DNA of 64,000 nt from Alisma plantago-aquatica (GCA_963693085.1 OY856409.1:1167373749-1167437748), one strand, 5' to 3'. Numbered from the stretch's first letter, positions 1 through 12,126 are shown. Notes: generated by a model from the letters alone, not told the origin. Numbers and translations are program-made.

Positions 1-303
1 TGCATTCTTCCACAACATAAACTATTTAACTAATATGTCATTTTATTATATGTATAATGTATAGATCAAGGTTCAACTAATGGGTGTAAAATGGTGTATC
101 TACAACAACATTGCCATCCCAATAATTGGTGAATTAATGTAGATATATAGAACAAACAATCCACAAAGAAATAAGTCTTGATATTCAATGTCATCCTAAA
201 TCAAGAGAAACCAATTCTCAATGGAAAACATATTTTATAAAGGAAAAATCCTAAACACAGTGGTGTACCTGACCAAGGAGAAATCATATAAAAAGGCTTT
301 AGG
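1..303. other. Left flank, AT-rich, no gene seen
   Basis: AT-rich DNA to the left of the outer LTR element. I see no coding signal, tRNA or repeat shared with the rest of the window. It is the left part of the DNA into which the outer element inserted. The matching right flank resumes at 52297. Confidence 0.5.
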
Positions 304-308
304 TAAGG

Positions 309-2609
309 TGTAACAACCTTCATGTTTCTCACTCTTTCAATTATGCACATCTAGACTCATAAGATGATCAATTGTATTCAACAACTCCCTTGCCCTCAAT
401 TGATGCATTTGAGTCACATTACGCTTAATAAATGTTTTGGATGTGATTAAAGGACACATTGAGATTATTTTACTAAAGTTGAGTATATAATTAGACTTTT
501 GAATATGAATTTTAAATATTGAGTTTCCTCAACATCATCATCTTAGATCCAAACTTTTTATATTATAAGTACAGAAACTTGGGACACAAATGCAAAATTC
601 AATGCATATCAGAGCTACGATTTGAAGAATATGAAATTTGCAAGAGAATCAAAGAAAACAAAAATTTATAGTGTTGTGTCACATCATGAATCTATAGATG
701 CTCCCCTAAACCAATGAGAGGGTCTGGATTGAAAGCCACAGAACCAACCCATTTGTGCATATCAATGATCCAAGTTAGTTCCTCTCAATGAGTCATGTGT
801 CTCAAATCAATAGGCCATACGTTATGACTTTGATCCAATGGTTGAGGGATCATATCCTTGATCCCATACAACCACCACACACATTGTACCACAAACGACA
901 AAGTAGTAGAGTAGGTGGAGGTTTGCCCCCCTACACCCCACATTTTCCACAATTGAGCTTCCCATTCTCTTTGTCTCTTCTTCCTCACTCTTTTCCCTCA
1001 CTTATTACCCTTTTACGTGTCCTCCTTCTCCCTCTTCTCCTTCTCCTCTTCTTCCTTTTCTTCCATGGAGCCAACCACTTCTAACGAGGAGTTGCGGCAT
1101 CCTTTGGCTGCCCAACTGTGTGTTGAGACCCCCTACATGTCCATAGGGAGGAGTCACACATTGGTAGTATGTTCTCAGGAATTACCCCGCCCCCTCACCC
1201 TCTAGATCTTGGGTCTATCTCTGGTTATCACATTGTACAGTGTCGCCAAGCCCACTTCTGTGGGTCATGGGTAGGGAAGATGATTCCCCTGACCTTGATC
1301 CAGCAAGCAGTAGGTGAGATTGGTCACCTCTTACCCTCCCTTGCTCTTAGTGGGTGTGCATTTGGGCCTAGGAATCATGGTATGTGTGCGGTAGGCTCAT
1401 AGAGACCAAAAAGGATAGTGGATGCATGAGATCCCCTTCTCTAGACCTTGGATCAAGAAGTAGTGGATCAGCTCAGTTGATTTCAAAATCAATCTTTGAA
1501 AATCACCCAAAATCACTCTTTTGACCAAATCTAACATATAATATATACTTTTTATTAGAAAAATGAGCTCTACACAACACAAATGATCATGTGTTGAACA
1601 TTCTCATAATTCTTCTATTTTTCCAAATATGCACACTTTTGGTCTTTTGTTGTGCTTAATATTTTATGTCAAATCCTTGTCAAATAATGACATGATTTGA
1701 TTTGCATGACCCTAGCATATAATGTAACAATAGAAAATGTTCGACCTTGACCTATTCTTAATACTGAAATATGATCTTTTACTCCAATGTTGCTTAATAT
1801 GCACTTGTTTGCTAAAATGTTGATCTTAATGCTCCAATGTTATCAAAAAAATATGCATCAAGTATTTATACTTGCCCCAAATCAGTCACATGTGCTAACA
1901 TGTGAACCAAGAATTATTTTCTATCACACTTTTTCACTCATATGCTCTTTTGACTATATGTGACATACGTGTGGCACCTAATATGCTCCAAATGCACACG
2001 TTGATTATGGGACTCTAATCTTGTATGAATCATTCTCTAAAGATACATGTGTTATTCTCACTCGTATCAGTAAACTTCTCAACCTTAAGCTCTTTAGGAT
2101 CATACGACTTGGGAATACGACATTGTTGCATGAAATTGACCTAGTAAGACTAGTTGTAATCTTGCATGATTAAACCTTGATAATAATCCAAATATCATGA
2201 TATTCCCATTCAAAATTAGAGAATGTATTACTCTCATGACTATCATAGCATGGATGTTTCACCTAGACCTAGGGTATACTTGTAACACTTAAACTATTGT
2301 TGAATGAATGCATCCATGTTTGGAATGTGGGAATTATGATTGTACTACTTAAAAATTAGGTCTAGGGAACATCAACATGTCATGAAATATGAATATATTG
2401 ACAAAACCTTATTGATTGATGACCTATATTATCTCTTTTTACATCTTAGGTCCCCTTGAGATGGGCCATCTCTAGGTATCTTTTCCAATGATTATAAACT
2501 ATTCACTACTCACAGGGTACGCTTAATCTCTTGACCCTACTATGATATTGTCTTGTTTGTATGTATGAATCTATAAATGCTTGGCTACTTAATTTTGTTT
2601 GAGATATTG
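309..2609 (+). repeat. 5' LTR of outer element, left part
   Basis: Positions 309 to about 1040 match 34794 to about 35525, and 2281 to 2605 match 35525-35575 plus 50553-50840. About 1.24 kb (roughly 1040-2280) has no counterpart in the 3' LTR. A Sirevirus-like Copia interrupts it at 2610, with TSD TATTG at 2605-2609. CT-rich short ORFs around 960-1080 are low-complexity and not credible genes. Confidence 0.8.
1040..2280. other. Segment of outer 5' LTR absent from its 3' LTR
   Basis: Between about 1040 and 2280 the 5' LTR has unmatched DNA, while in the 3' LTR the flanks are directly joined near 35525. No convincing ORF, TIR or TSD was found at its ends. It is either an insertion in the 5' LTR or a deletion in the 3' LTR. 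Confidence 0.5.
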
Positions 2610-2936
2610 TGTTGACTTGAGAGTTATACATTGCCCATATTTTGATAATGACTTAACCATTCCATTCCTATGTATCTAATATGTATGTTCAAGATTGATT
2701 TCGGGCTTTAGGTACATGAAAATGATCAAATTACACAAGCCCTAGCTTGTCCAAGTTCAAGTCAAAAGCAATGAAAGTGTGCATTTTGGGAAATCACTGC
2801 AAATGACCTTAGATGATTTTTGTAATCACTTGTATTGATGATATGAATTGTAACTAAGATGAGAAAAAATTACAGACACTTAATTCCAACATTTGATCAC
2901 TCAAATGTCAATTTAGAAAATTTGTCACATACTATT

Positions 2937-3165
2937 TATCGGTCGAGTTGGAAACTCGACCGATCTAGTGATGGATTTTCTAGAGAGACCAATCGGTCAA
3001 GTTGCACACTCACAAAACTCGACCGATCGATCAACTAAGAAAAACTAATTTTGACTCATCAGTCAAGTTTTTCAGGACAAACTCGACCTATAGTTTGAAA
3101 ATTGGCTTTCTCACTTAGTGGACCGATTGAGTTCTCTTTATTAAAACTCGACCGAATGTACTGTA
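2937..3165 (+). repeat. Cluster of CGGTCGAG/CTCGACCG inverted motifs in Copia LTR
   Basis: Four imperfect pairs of (T/A)CGGTCGAGTT and AACTCGACCG, spaced 5-25 bp apart, lie directly upstream of the LTR TATA box. The same motif occurs again at 9498-9593, ahead of the 3' accessory gene. A role as transcription-factor sites is inferred. Confidence 0.6.
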
Positions 3166-3294
3166 CAAAAAACATAGAAAAAAGTGATTATAACCATTGG
3201 TGAGTTGTTTTGAGCAAGAATAGATCTGTTGTAAATTAGAAAATGAGTATATTTTGCCCTTAAGTGATCCCACACTCAATGAAACATCCCCATC

Positions 3295-3302
3295 TATAAA
3301 TA
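3295..3302 (+). promoter_or_regulatory. TATA box of Sirevirus-like LTR
   Basis: TATAAATA followed by GGACCCC, placed about 780 bp before the LTR end and just after the inverted-motif cluster. In the 3' LTR copy (about 13792) the box has decayed to TGTAAATA. Confidence 0.6.
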
Positions 3303-4080
3303 GGACCCCTTGCAGTTCATTTCAAGTTTGCTCATTCATGCTTTCTAAGTCCTTGCTATATTTGAGTGTATTGCAACTCCTTGAGCCCCTTTCTCTTTCT
3401 TTCATTTACATAGCATTTTGTGATTATGAGTGAGTTAGGCCAGTTGTAAGAGAGCTACCTTCATGTGCTTGCAAAGCTCTTATTCCATTCCATCTTCCCT
3501 ACCCCCTTTCTCAAAGAAGAAAGGTTGAAGCAAGCTACTCCAAGTGAAGGTGAAGTTGTTGTTGTTCTTCTTCAAGGTTGAAGAAGAGGTGAAGATCTTC
3601 TCCAGGTGAAGGAGAAGGGCAAGGCTAAGATTCAAGAAGAGTGGGAAAATTCCTTCAAGGTCAAAGACTTGATGCAAGTGTGGGTAAGTCCTTATTGAAG
3701 GCTGAAGACATCTTGATCAAGTGGGTAAGTCCTTGTGTAGGTGGAAGACTCTTATCTTGAATAGGTAAGTCATTGGATGTATGGTGATATCCTTATATCT
3801 CTTATGAATGAATATAAGTATGCATAGATTGAAAAGTCCTAGAGGTGACCTCTCTAGGCAGTGGATTGACTCTCTCCTAGTTTGGAGAGTGGAACCACTC
3901 TAAACCACCTTGTTCAAGTGCATGTTTCAATTTCTATCATCCTTACTATGATTGCTTAGTTAGGACTTCAAATTGCTCTTAAGATATTGGTCTTGATTGA
4001 TATAATTTGAAGGTCTAACTCATCTTGTGAGAACTTTGAAGATCTATTCACCCCCCCTCTAGAGCCATAGATCCAACAAG

Positions 4081-4092
4081 TGGTATCAGAGC
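4081..4092 (+). other. Primer-binding site, initiator tRNA-Met type
   Basis: TGGTATCAGAGC lies two bases after the LTR end. This is the usual plant Copia PBS complementary to the 3' end of initiator tRNA-Met. Confidence 0.85.
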
Positions 4093-4130
4093 TAAGGATC
4101 TTCTCCAACAATCTCCCATGAGATGAGAAG

Positions 4131-5243
4131 ATGAGTGACAACCTACTTGGTTCACTCAACCTAGAGGGAGGCTTCTCCATGCGTCCTCTGATCTTCAATG
4201 GCACCAACTTCCTCTACTGGAAGAGGCGTATGTAGTTCTACATTCAAGGGATGAACTTTGATATGTGGAAGGTGATGGTCACACCATACAAGGAGCCAAC
4301 CGAAGCTATTAGAACATGGAATGAAGCTGCACAAAAAGAAGTCCATCTAAAAGCCAAAGCCATAAGCATTCTCTATGCAGCCATTACCCCAATGGAGTTC
4401 AACCGCATCTCATCTTGGGACACCACCTATGAGATTTGGGATAAGTTGTGCATTACCTATGAGGGCACAAACCAAGTCAAGGAGGATAAGGTATACATGT
4501 TGAACGGCCTTCTAGATAACTTCAAGATGGGCAATAAAGAAGGGATTGCGGATATGTACTCTAGGATCAATGAGATCATCAATGGCCTAGCTGCTTTGGG
4601 CAACACTTTGGATAGAGGTGTAATCAACTCTAAAATCTTGAGGACTCTACCAAAGAGATGGGAGTCAAAGGTGACCTCCATTGAAGAAGTGAGGAGCCTT
4701 GGTGAAATCCCAACCGAAGAGCTCATTGGCAACCTCCAAGTTCATGAGCCAAGGCTTGACAAGCAAGAAGAAGAAGCCAAGCAAGAAGAGAAGGAAGATA
4801 AGAAGATCAAAGACAGCGCTTTCAGAGCAGAAGTGGAGGCGATCATCCTTCAACAACAACTTGCTTGTCGAACATCTCCCTCCTCTAGTGAAGATGATGG
4901 CCCTAGTGAGCGTGAAGCCAACTACACCAAGGGCAAGCACTTCAAGGGAAAGCAATCCTCCTCCACTACTCCTAGATGGTACAAGTGTGGACAAAAGGGA
5001 CACTACAAGAGTGAATATCCCAAATCAATAAAGTCCCACCACAAGGGCAACTCCAAGAAGGAGGAAGAGTACAAGAAGGAGAGCAAGTACAAGAGGAAGG
5101 AAAATAAGGACAAAAGACACAAGAATGTAGCTTGGGAGGAATCATCCTCAAGTGGCTCTACCTTTGAAGAAGATGGAGAGTGCCACCTTGCACTTATGGC
5201 CTCTACTAGTAAAGAAATTGGTGAGGTAAGTGAGGTAAGTTAG
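4131..5243 (+). pseudogene. Copia gag polyprotein (Sirevirus-like), one in-frame stop
   Basis: The reading frame starts at ATG 4131 (MSDNLLGS), 50 bp after the PBS, and runs to TAA at 5241. An in-frame TAG near 4233 breaks residue 35, leaving a long downstream ORF from 4251. Features: an LIFNGTNFLYWKRRM start typical of Copia gag, a UBN2-like central region with IWDKL and MYSRINEII, a lysine/glutamate-rich stretch near residues 200-225, and a zinc-knuckle remnant near residue 285 (YKCGQKGHYKSEYP) whose last cysteine is replaced by tyrosine. The C-terminus is basic then acidic (SSSSGSTFEEDGE). In the family Gag forms the virus-like particle. Identification is firm; function is lost or impaired by the stop. 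Confidence 0.85.
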
Positions 5244-5329
5244 GTAAGATTGCATGAGTTATTTAAGGAAACTCTTATTGATATGCTTGTTTCTACCCAT
5301 TCTTCTTTTGCTAAATGTAAATCTAAAGA

Positions 5330-6154
5330 AAAAGGTTAGGAAAATTATTGATGATTTGTATGCAAACTTGAAATTCTTGAGCTAAATGAGAAAAATCATC
5401 TTGAGAGAATTGATAACTTGCAAGGGAAGTATCTTGATCTTGAGCTCCAATACAATGGAGTTGAAGTAGAGAATGGTCTTTACCTTAAGAGCATTAAAAC
5501 TCTTAAGGAAGATAACCAAAAGTGCCTAAATGAGCTTGAAACTCTTAAAATTGAAAATGTTGAATTTATGCTCATTGTTGATGCTCATAGGGATGAGAGG
5601 GATGTTTAACTATAGGTATTCAAGTGCTTAAATATGAAAATTCTAGGGGTCTTGGTCAAGTTAATGATTTATCTTATAGACCTATCTTGCCTACTAATGA
5701 TATTGCTTCTATTTCTCTTGAGAAAGATTCTTATTTGACTAAAGTCTTCTGTTTGGAGGCCGACCTTGTTCATGCTAGAGATAATATTGCTAGTTTGTCT
5801 TCTTCTATCATATCTCTTAATGATGACAATCACATACTTAGAGCCTCTCTGTAGAAATTCCTCAAAGTGAAAAACTCCCTTAACGAAATCCTTGATCACT
5901 CTACCAAACAAAGTGGTACTAATGGTTTGGGTTTTGTAGGGGGAGCACCTAAGGGCAAGAACAAAGACAAAGGTACAAAAAAGAGTAAGGAAACATACTT
6001 TTTCATTGGAGAGTCTTCTAGCGCTAAGAACCCTATGATTTGTTCTCATTTCAAATGTGATGATCGTTACTCTACTTATTGTCCTTACAAGCCTAAGGGG
6101 ACCAACCCAAAGATGAAATTGGTCTCCAAGCTAACTGTAGATCCCAAAGTTTGA
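5330..6154 (+). pseudogene. Copia gag-pol linker: coiled-coil and second zinc-finger-like region
   Basis: A chain of short ORFs in shifting frames (5418-5609, 5624-5854, 5867-6154) encodes heptad-like leucine/glutamate segments such as LKEDNQKCLNELETLKIENVE. A C/H-rich patch (CSHFKCDD...TYCPYKPKG, near 6042-6095) and a KMKLVSK segment follow. Sireviruses commonly have such a coiled coil and a second CCHC-like motif between gag and the protease. At least three stops or frameshifts separate the pieces. The domain is inferred from position and composition and was not confirmed by alignment. Confidence 0.6.
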
Positions 6155-6184
6155 GTTGGGAACTGGCACTCTCCTTTCTTGTAG

Positions 6185-7560
6185 GAACAAGGTAGATGGA
6201 TTGTTGATAGTGACTGCACTAAGCATATGACAGGTGATATAAGCCATTTCAACAACTTTACTAAAAATAAAGGAGGTTTGATTACCTTTGGGGACAATAA
6301 GAAAGGTAAGATTAAAGGTGAGGGTGATGTAGGTGAATCCTTGTGTATCAAGAATGTTCTTTTTGTGGATGGCCTATATCACAATTTAATAAGTGTAAGT
6401 CAATTATGTGATAATGGTTACCTTGTGTTATTTACTTCTTTTAAATGTTTGATTCTAGATTCCCCCACCTATCAAGTCATATATAAGGGAACTAGAAGTG
6501 GTAATATTTATGTTATTGTGCTTGACTCTATTAATATTGTTGTTGGTAGATGCCTAGTAGTCAACTTGAATGATATTTCTCTTTGCCATCGTCGGCTTGG
6601 TCATGTAAATATGCATCAGTTGAAGAAGTTGAGAAAAAAGGACTTGGTCAACAGACTTCCCAAATTAGATTTTGAAAAGGATGAGGAATGTCAACCTTGT
6701 ACCCAAGGAAAGAAAACTAAGTCCTCCTTCAAATCCAAAGGAGTCCTCAGTACCAAGAGATCTCTTGAACTTCTTCACATTGATTTGGACCAATGAGAAC
6801 TCAATTGCTTCGTGGTTCCAAATATTATCTTATTATTGTCAATGATTTCTCTAGATATACTTGGACCTTCTTTCTCATTTCAAAGAGTGATACACTTGAT
6901 GTTTTCTCGAGTTTTTGTAACGAGTTGAGAATGAAGCTTCTTGTCAAATGATTTCCATCTGTAGTGATCATGGGGAATAATTTGAAAATGACATTTTTGA
7001 ACACTTTTGCAGAGAATTTGGCTATGCACATAACTTATCTTCACCTTGTACACCTCAAAAAAATGGGGTCTAGAGAGGAAGAATAGGTCACAAAAGGAGA
7101 TGGCTAGGGCCATGCTTTTAGAGTATGACACTCCAAAGAAGTTTTGGGCTGAAGCCGTTAGTACCTCATGTTTTGTGCAAAACCGGATTTTTACACATCC
7201 TCCTTTATAAAAAAAAACCTATGATCTATGGCGTGGTAGAAAGCCTTCCATCGAGTATCTCCATGTTTTCGGATATCCTTATTTTTTTTTAATACAAAAG
7301 ATTCTCTCGACAAGTTTGATCTGAAATCTTACAAGGCTTTCTTTCTTGGCTATAGCACTACTAGAAAGGTTTATAGAGTATTCAATATTGATCTTGCTAA
7401 AGTAGAAGAATCTATAAATGTTAAGTTTATGGAGACTAACCCCTCTATTCCCAAATATATTGTTCCAAATAGTGATGTTGCAGGTGAGGTAATTCCTATT
7501 CTAAAAGAACTCAACATCACCCAAAAGGGAATAGAGGTGGTCATTTGAGAAGAAGAGAAA
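6185..7560 (+). pseudogene. Copia protease and integrase, broken
   Basis: The protease motif appears as DSDCTKHMTG at 6206; the usual glycine of DSG is aspartate, so the active site looks damaged. A GAG_pre-integrase segment follows at 6560-6790 with LCHRRLGHVNMHQLKKL and the HHCC-type CQPCTQGK. The frame ends at TGA 6794. Integrase core fragments continue in other frames: LIIVNDFSRYTWTFFL near 6830, then several stops and shifts to the FFLGYSTTRKVYRVFN segment near 7340-7390. Integrase inserts the cDNA into the genome. Numerous breaks between 6790 and 7320 show this copy is dead. Confidence 0.8.
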
Positions 7561-7561
7561 G

Positions 7562-9233
7562 ATGAAGAGAAGAAGGATCCAACTCCCAGATTTGTAAAGA
7601 ATCATCCAAAAGAGCTTATTTTAGGTGATTCATTTGAAAGAGTGAAGACGAGGGCTGCATTCAACAAAGAACAAGCCAACAACGCCTTCATCTCACAACT
7701 TGAGTCAAAGAACATCAAAGAAGCTCTTGGGGATGATAAATGGATCCTAGATATGCAAGAAGAGTTTAAGCCATTTGAAAAGAATAAAGTATGGACCCTA
7801 GTGCCAAGACCAAGTGATAGAAACATTATTGGCACCAAATGGGTCTACCACAATAAGCTAGATGAAAGTGGCAAAGTGGTAAGGAACAGAGCAAGATTAG
7901 TGGCTTAAGGCTACAATCAGTAGGAAGGTATAGATTTTGATGAAACATATGCACTTGTAGCTAGACTTGACTCCATTCTCATATTACTTGCTTTTTTCAG
8001 TTATAAAAAAAAATTCTTATTTATCAAATGGATGTTAAAAGTTTGTTTTTGAATGGTAATTGAGGAGGAAGTGTATGTTTCACAACCCCAGGCTTTGAAC
8101 ATGATAGTTTACCTAACCATGTATATTTGTTGCAAAAAGCTCTCTATGGACTCAAACAAGCACCTCGAGCTTATGAGAAATTAAAGAACTTTTTGTTAGA
8201 TCATGGGTATACAATGGGCAAAGTAGACTCTACCTTGTTTATAAAGCACACTTCTAACCATTTTCTTATCATTCAAATATATGTTGATGATATCATATTT
8301 GGCGGCATTAACCTTGATCTTTACAAAGAATTTAGCAATCTTATGCAGAGTGAATTTGAAATGAGTATGATGGGTGAGATCACATTCTTCCTCGGCTTTC
8401 AAATTAAGAAAACTAAAAATGGGAACTTCATCAACCAAGGCAAGTATACAAGTGAGCTACTTAAGCACTTTGGGACACCAAGCCAATGGACACACCCATG
8501 TCAAACACTACCAAACTTGACAAAGATGAAGAAGGTGAGAAGGTAGATGAGAAGCTCTATAGAGGTATGATTGGAAGTGTACTTTACTTAACTGCCTCTA
8601 GACCTGACATAATGTTTAGTGTTGGCTTGTGTGCTCACTTTCATTCAAATCCCAAGAAAACACATCTTATAGTTGTTAAGATGATTTTAAGGTACTTAGC
8701 CAAAACCCCAAATTTTGGACTATGGTATCCTAAGTGACTTTACTCTTACGGCTTATAGTGATGCAGATTACGTGGGATACTTGATTGATAGAAAGTGCAC
8801 AAGTGGCACTTGCTTTCTCCTAGAATCATGCTTGGTGTCTTGGTTCTCCAAGAAACAGAGCACAGTGGCATTATCAACCACTGAGGCTGAATACATTGTA
8901 GTCAGGAGTTGTTGTGCCTAAGTCCTATGGATGAAGCAAATGCTCCAAGACTTTAACATTCATTTTGATGCTTCTCCTATCTATTGTGATAATACTAGTG
9001 CAATTAACTTGTCATATAATCCTATCTTGTATAGTAGTGCTAAGAATATGGAGTTTCACTTTCATTTTCTTCATGATCACATTGCCAAAAAGGATATCTA
9101 TATCACGCATGTAGACACAGAAAATCAGTTGGCAGACATTTTTACTAAACCTCTAGTTAGAGAGCAATTTAATTTAATTAGATCTAAACTGATCCTAACT
9201 ACTTTGAATGAATATGATATTCCTTCTAGCTAG
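7562..9233 (+). pseudogene. Copia reverse transcriptase and RNase H, broken
   Basis: RT begins around 7642 with KNIKEALGDDKWILDMQEE and WTLVPRPSDRNIIGTKWVY, then breaks at TAA 7906 and by shifts to about 8125. It resumes with LQKALYGLKQAPRAY and the catalytic YVDD near 8280. RNase H follows from about 8535: RGMIGSVLYLTASRPDI, then ADYVGYLIDRKCTSGTCF, STTEAEYI, and the C-terminal DIFTKPL before TAG 9231. Stops at 8544, 8737 and 8919 and frame changes separate the parts. Copia pol order (integrase before RT) is clear. Confidence 0.85.
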
Positions 9234-9497
9234 TTGTCATCTATCCTATATGCTTTGTCTATGTTTTGATCATCTTTGCTTGCTAATATGCTAAAAATCA
9301 GTTTTCATGTTCTTTTTGCCTTATTTTTCTCTTATTTTTGAGTATTTTTTGCAAACACTTATTTTATCACAAAATAGTACCCTATGATGAGTGGTATGTG
9401 TCTAAGTATGTTTAAAATTCAAAATAGAGTTAAAAATAAATTTAATTAGCACTTTAATGGCTATAAATTAAAATTTCTAATGTTGGTTCAGTTGGAC

Positions 9498-9593
9498 CAT
9501 CGGTCGAGTTGCCAACCCGACCGATCGGTGGTCGAGAGCTTTTTTAAAAGAGCTTATCGGTCGAGTTTTTGAGTCACATAACTCGACCAATGG
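9498..9593 (+). repeat. Inverted CGGTCGAG motifs upstream of accessory gene
   Basis: ATCGGTCGAGTTGCC..ACCCGACCGATCGG and TATCGGTCGAG..AACTCGACCAAT. These are the same motifs as in the element's own LTR at 2937-3165. Their presence ahead of both the LTR TATA and this internal TATA suggests a shared regulatory block (inference). Confidence 0.6.
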
Positions 9594-9795
9594 CTGGGTT
9601 GGAGCAAACATAAGTTAGGTTTGGCTGACTTTTCTCCCTCCCAACTAGAGAAAAATCAACTGATCCAACCTCTAGCTCCCTCAAGCTCTCAACCCTAGCC
9701 CCGACCTTCCTCTCCCTAGCCCTAGTTCGACCTAGATTGACCTCCCTTGACCTCTTTCCCATTAATACTCGGTGTTTGTATGGGTTGTAGTGGTG

Positions 9796-9802
9796 TATAT
9801 AT
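9796..9802 (+). promoter_or_regulatory. Possible internal TATA box for accessory gene
   Basis: TATATAT lies about 37 bp upstream of the ATG at 9839 and downstream of the inverted-motif block. It may drive a subgenomic transcript. The ATG is close, so the transcription start would have to be very near it. Weak evidence alone. Confidence 0.3.
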
Positions 9803-9838
9803 TGCTTTTGTTCTCTCCATCCTCTCTATTTTGTTTCC

Positions 9839-11352
9839 ATGTCATCCAACAAGAGAAAGAGAGCAGCCCCAGCTAGAGCACCATCTTTGTCTTCCAACTC
9901 GCATCTCATACCCTTTGAAGATACCTTCTTTGTCTCCAATGAATCTCTCAATAGGTACAAGGAGCTCCTACCTAGGAACCCCTTTCCATTCTGTTCCCTT
10001 TTTGAGCCAACCCCACGTAGACAAAGGGTCATCGATCAAGTAGATGAGTTTCTATATAATCACCATCTCTTCGTCTTATATGTCGAATGCTTGTGCTACA
10101 ACATTTCCATCACTAGCACGAAAGTCGTTCATGAATTCTATGCTAACTTGAAATGGAATTATGACACACTCATACCCCCACCAAATACTCAGGTAGTCCT
10201 CACTTCCATGGTCATTGGGAATAGATTCCAAGTATCCGATGATACCCTAAACATATTCTTCTCAGGTACTGAGGTGACTGACACTTGGAGGAATGACTAC
10301 CCCGAGTATTTTGACCTAGTTGACCTTGAGGCCTTCTATAAGAAATATGATCTTACTCTCCTTGGTATTTATAAATACTTGAAGAATCCTCAATTCCCCT
10401 ACAAGAAGAAGTATACCCTTCCCTCCTCCGCCTTAGACCTCAAGAACCGCATACTTGCCCTAGTTGTTAACTGCAATATTCATCCCAAGAAAAATCAGAC
10501 TGAAATTGTGGAAAACATTGCGGTAATTATGTTCTGTCTCTTAAAGAACATCGGAGTCAAATGGTCTCGTTATGTCCTTTACCACATGATCTATTTTGAC
10601 TCTGGTAAGAACACCCGTGCCACCCACCCACCCTACCCTACCCTGATCTGTGGTCTGTTTCAAGCTGCCACTAGAAAATCTCTTTTCCATGACCTACCTG
10701 TACCTCTTTTCATGTGTCAAATGAAACCCTTATGGGCTACATGATGCATCAACAGGCGTATAACCTTTAGGTTCATGAGAACATGCATCAGGATCTATGT
10801 GCCATCATGTCCAACATAAATCTATCCTATGCACACCCTTATCCTGCCTATAATCCCTACCCAGGAGGTGACTATGCATCCTATGCATATGATCACTTTT
10901 ACCCAACCCCTCCACCGGCTGCTTCCACTGCTACACCCCCTGTTGTTGGTGGATCTACCCCTGGAGTGCTGCCTCTTCCTATTGGTCCTTTGGCAACCCT
11001 GCTTGTTGGTCTTGGTACTTCTGCTCTCTCCTTCCCACAAGCCAATGAGCTTCATGCTCTTGGCATGTCTTGGGATGAGCAGAATGTATGTTGGCCCGAT
11101 CGTGGTTTTGGTTCCCTTGCTAATGAGGAGATGCCAGACCAGACTGGTGAGGAAGTTGTTGCTACTGATGAGGAGGCTTCTGAGTGTGATGAGGATGATG
11201 ATGGTTCTTATGGCTTTGTTGGTGCCTCTGGTGATGAAGGTGATGTTGTTGTCTCTGTTGCACCTTCAAACAGAGATGATGACTACAAGCAAGAAGCTTC
11301 TGATGTTGATGACGATGTTGATGATGTGCACATAGATGACCTAGATGTTTAG
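9839..11352 (+). pseudogene. Sirevirus 3' accessory ('env-like') gene, frameshifted
   Basis: First ORF 9839-10744 (301 aa) starts MSSNKRKRAAPARAPS, a basic nuclear-type N-terminus. It contains VVHEFYANL, MVIGNRFQVSDDTLN and a block ending VKWSRYVLYHMI. This layout resembles the 'putative plant transposon protein' domain found in plant retroelements and not a viral glycoprotein: I see no signal peptide or membrane anchor. A frameshift near 10725 and an in-frame TAG near 10770 lead into the second part (10783-11352). That part is rich in proline, tyrosine and glycine (YPAYNPYPGG) and ends in a strongly acidic tail. Function is unknown; Sireviruses often carry a gene here. The homologous-looking domain in the nested Athila element is described in the findings. 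Confidence 0.65.
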
Positions 11353-12014
11353 ATTTTTAAATTTTTAGTCTAGATGTTGATCATATATCTCTTTCTAGGC
11401 TATTTTGTACCAAAAACATATGGGCAAATTTTTTGAGTTGTACTATTTTATCATCATGTTTTCATCATTATGTATTTTAGTTGTTTCTGAGGACATGATG
11501 TATGTGTTGTAATCTTAATCATGTGTACACTTACTCTTTGATTTACTATATCTCATGAGTTGGTGCCATGTTTACCATATTTTTATTATGACTTAGATTG
11601 CTTGTTTCTCTCGTATGTATTTGGTATATGATTTGAGATTGCATGTTTTGGATGTATGTTTGGTTGTGCTTGGAAAAGACTTGTTTCTGTGCTCTTCTAC
11701 CCCCTTCCCTTTTGATAATGTCAAAAGGGGGAGACAAGTTCAATGTTTTGAAGCTGAACCATATTTCTTTTATTGCATATGTTATTCTTTTCTTGTTCAT
11801 TATATGCTTTATCATGTGACTTGCAAAAGGACCATATAGTATATATGTTATATTATTTTGTGGAGAAAGACTAACTATGCGGGTAAGAGTAAGCATAGAT
11901 TGAGGGGGGAGCAATTCACATTATTCAAATCATGAATCCCCCTACAATTCACATGACAAAGGTATAACTTTACATATCCTTTTCAATATGAATGAGGAAT
12001 GGTTTGTCATTGTC
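11353..12014 (+). other. Copia 3' untranslated region
   Basis: AT-rich with no convincing ORF; the small ORFs on both strands here are shadows. It contains AAAGGGGGAGAC-like purine tracts near 11724 and TTGAGGGGGGAGC near 11900, then the PPT. Confidence 0.5.
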
Positions 12015-12028
12015 AAAAAAGGGGAGAA
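12015..12028 (+). other. Polypurine tract of Sirevirus-like Copia
   Basis: AAAAAAGGGGAGAA sits immediately before the TG of the 3' LTR at 12029. It primes plus-strand synthesis. Confidence 0.85.
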
Positions 12029-12126
12029 TGTTGACTTGAGAGTTATACATTGCCCATATTTTGATACTGACTTAACCAATACATTCCTATATATCTAATA
12101 TATTTGTTCAAGATTGATTTCAGGGT
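12029..12126 (+). repeat. 3' LTR of Sirevirus-like Copia, first piece
   Basis: Matches 2610-2712 of the 5' LTR almost base for base, then stops abruptly at foreign DNA near 12126. Confidence 0.85.

Larger units (their letters stand above)
2610..4078 (+). repeat. 5' LTR of Sirevirus-like Copia
   Basis: 1,469-bp LTR with TG...CA ends. It matches 12029-12126, 13518-14171 and 31386-31775. From 2937 to 3165 it has repeated inverted motifs of the type TCGGTCGAGTT..AACTCGACCGA, followed by a TATA box at 3295. Confidence 0.88.
9234..9838 (+). other. Spacer before Copia accessory gene, with inverted motifs
   Basis: Non-coding. It holds CGGTCGAG inverted motifs at 9498-9593 and a pyrimidine-rich tract, then TATATAT at 9796, about 40 bp before the accessory ATG. 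No ORF belongs here. Confidence 0.55.

Noticed and set aside
788..1205. Overlapping plus- and minus-strand ORFs near 0.8-1.2 kb
   Set aside because: They are short, read through a CT-rich tract inside the outer LTR, and have no recognisable domain.
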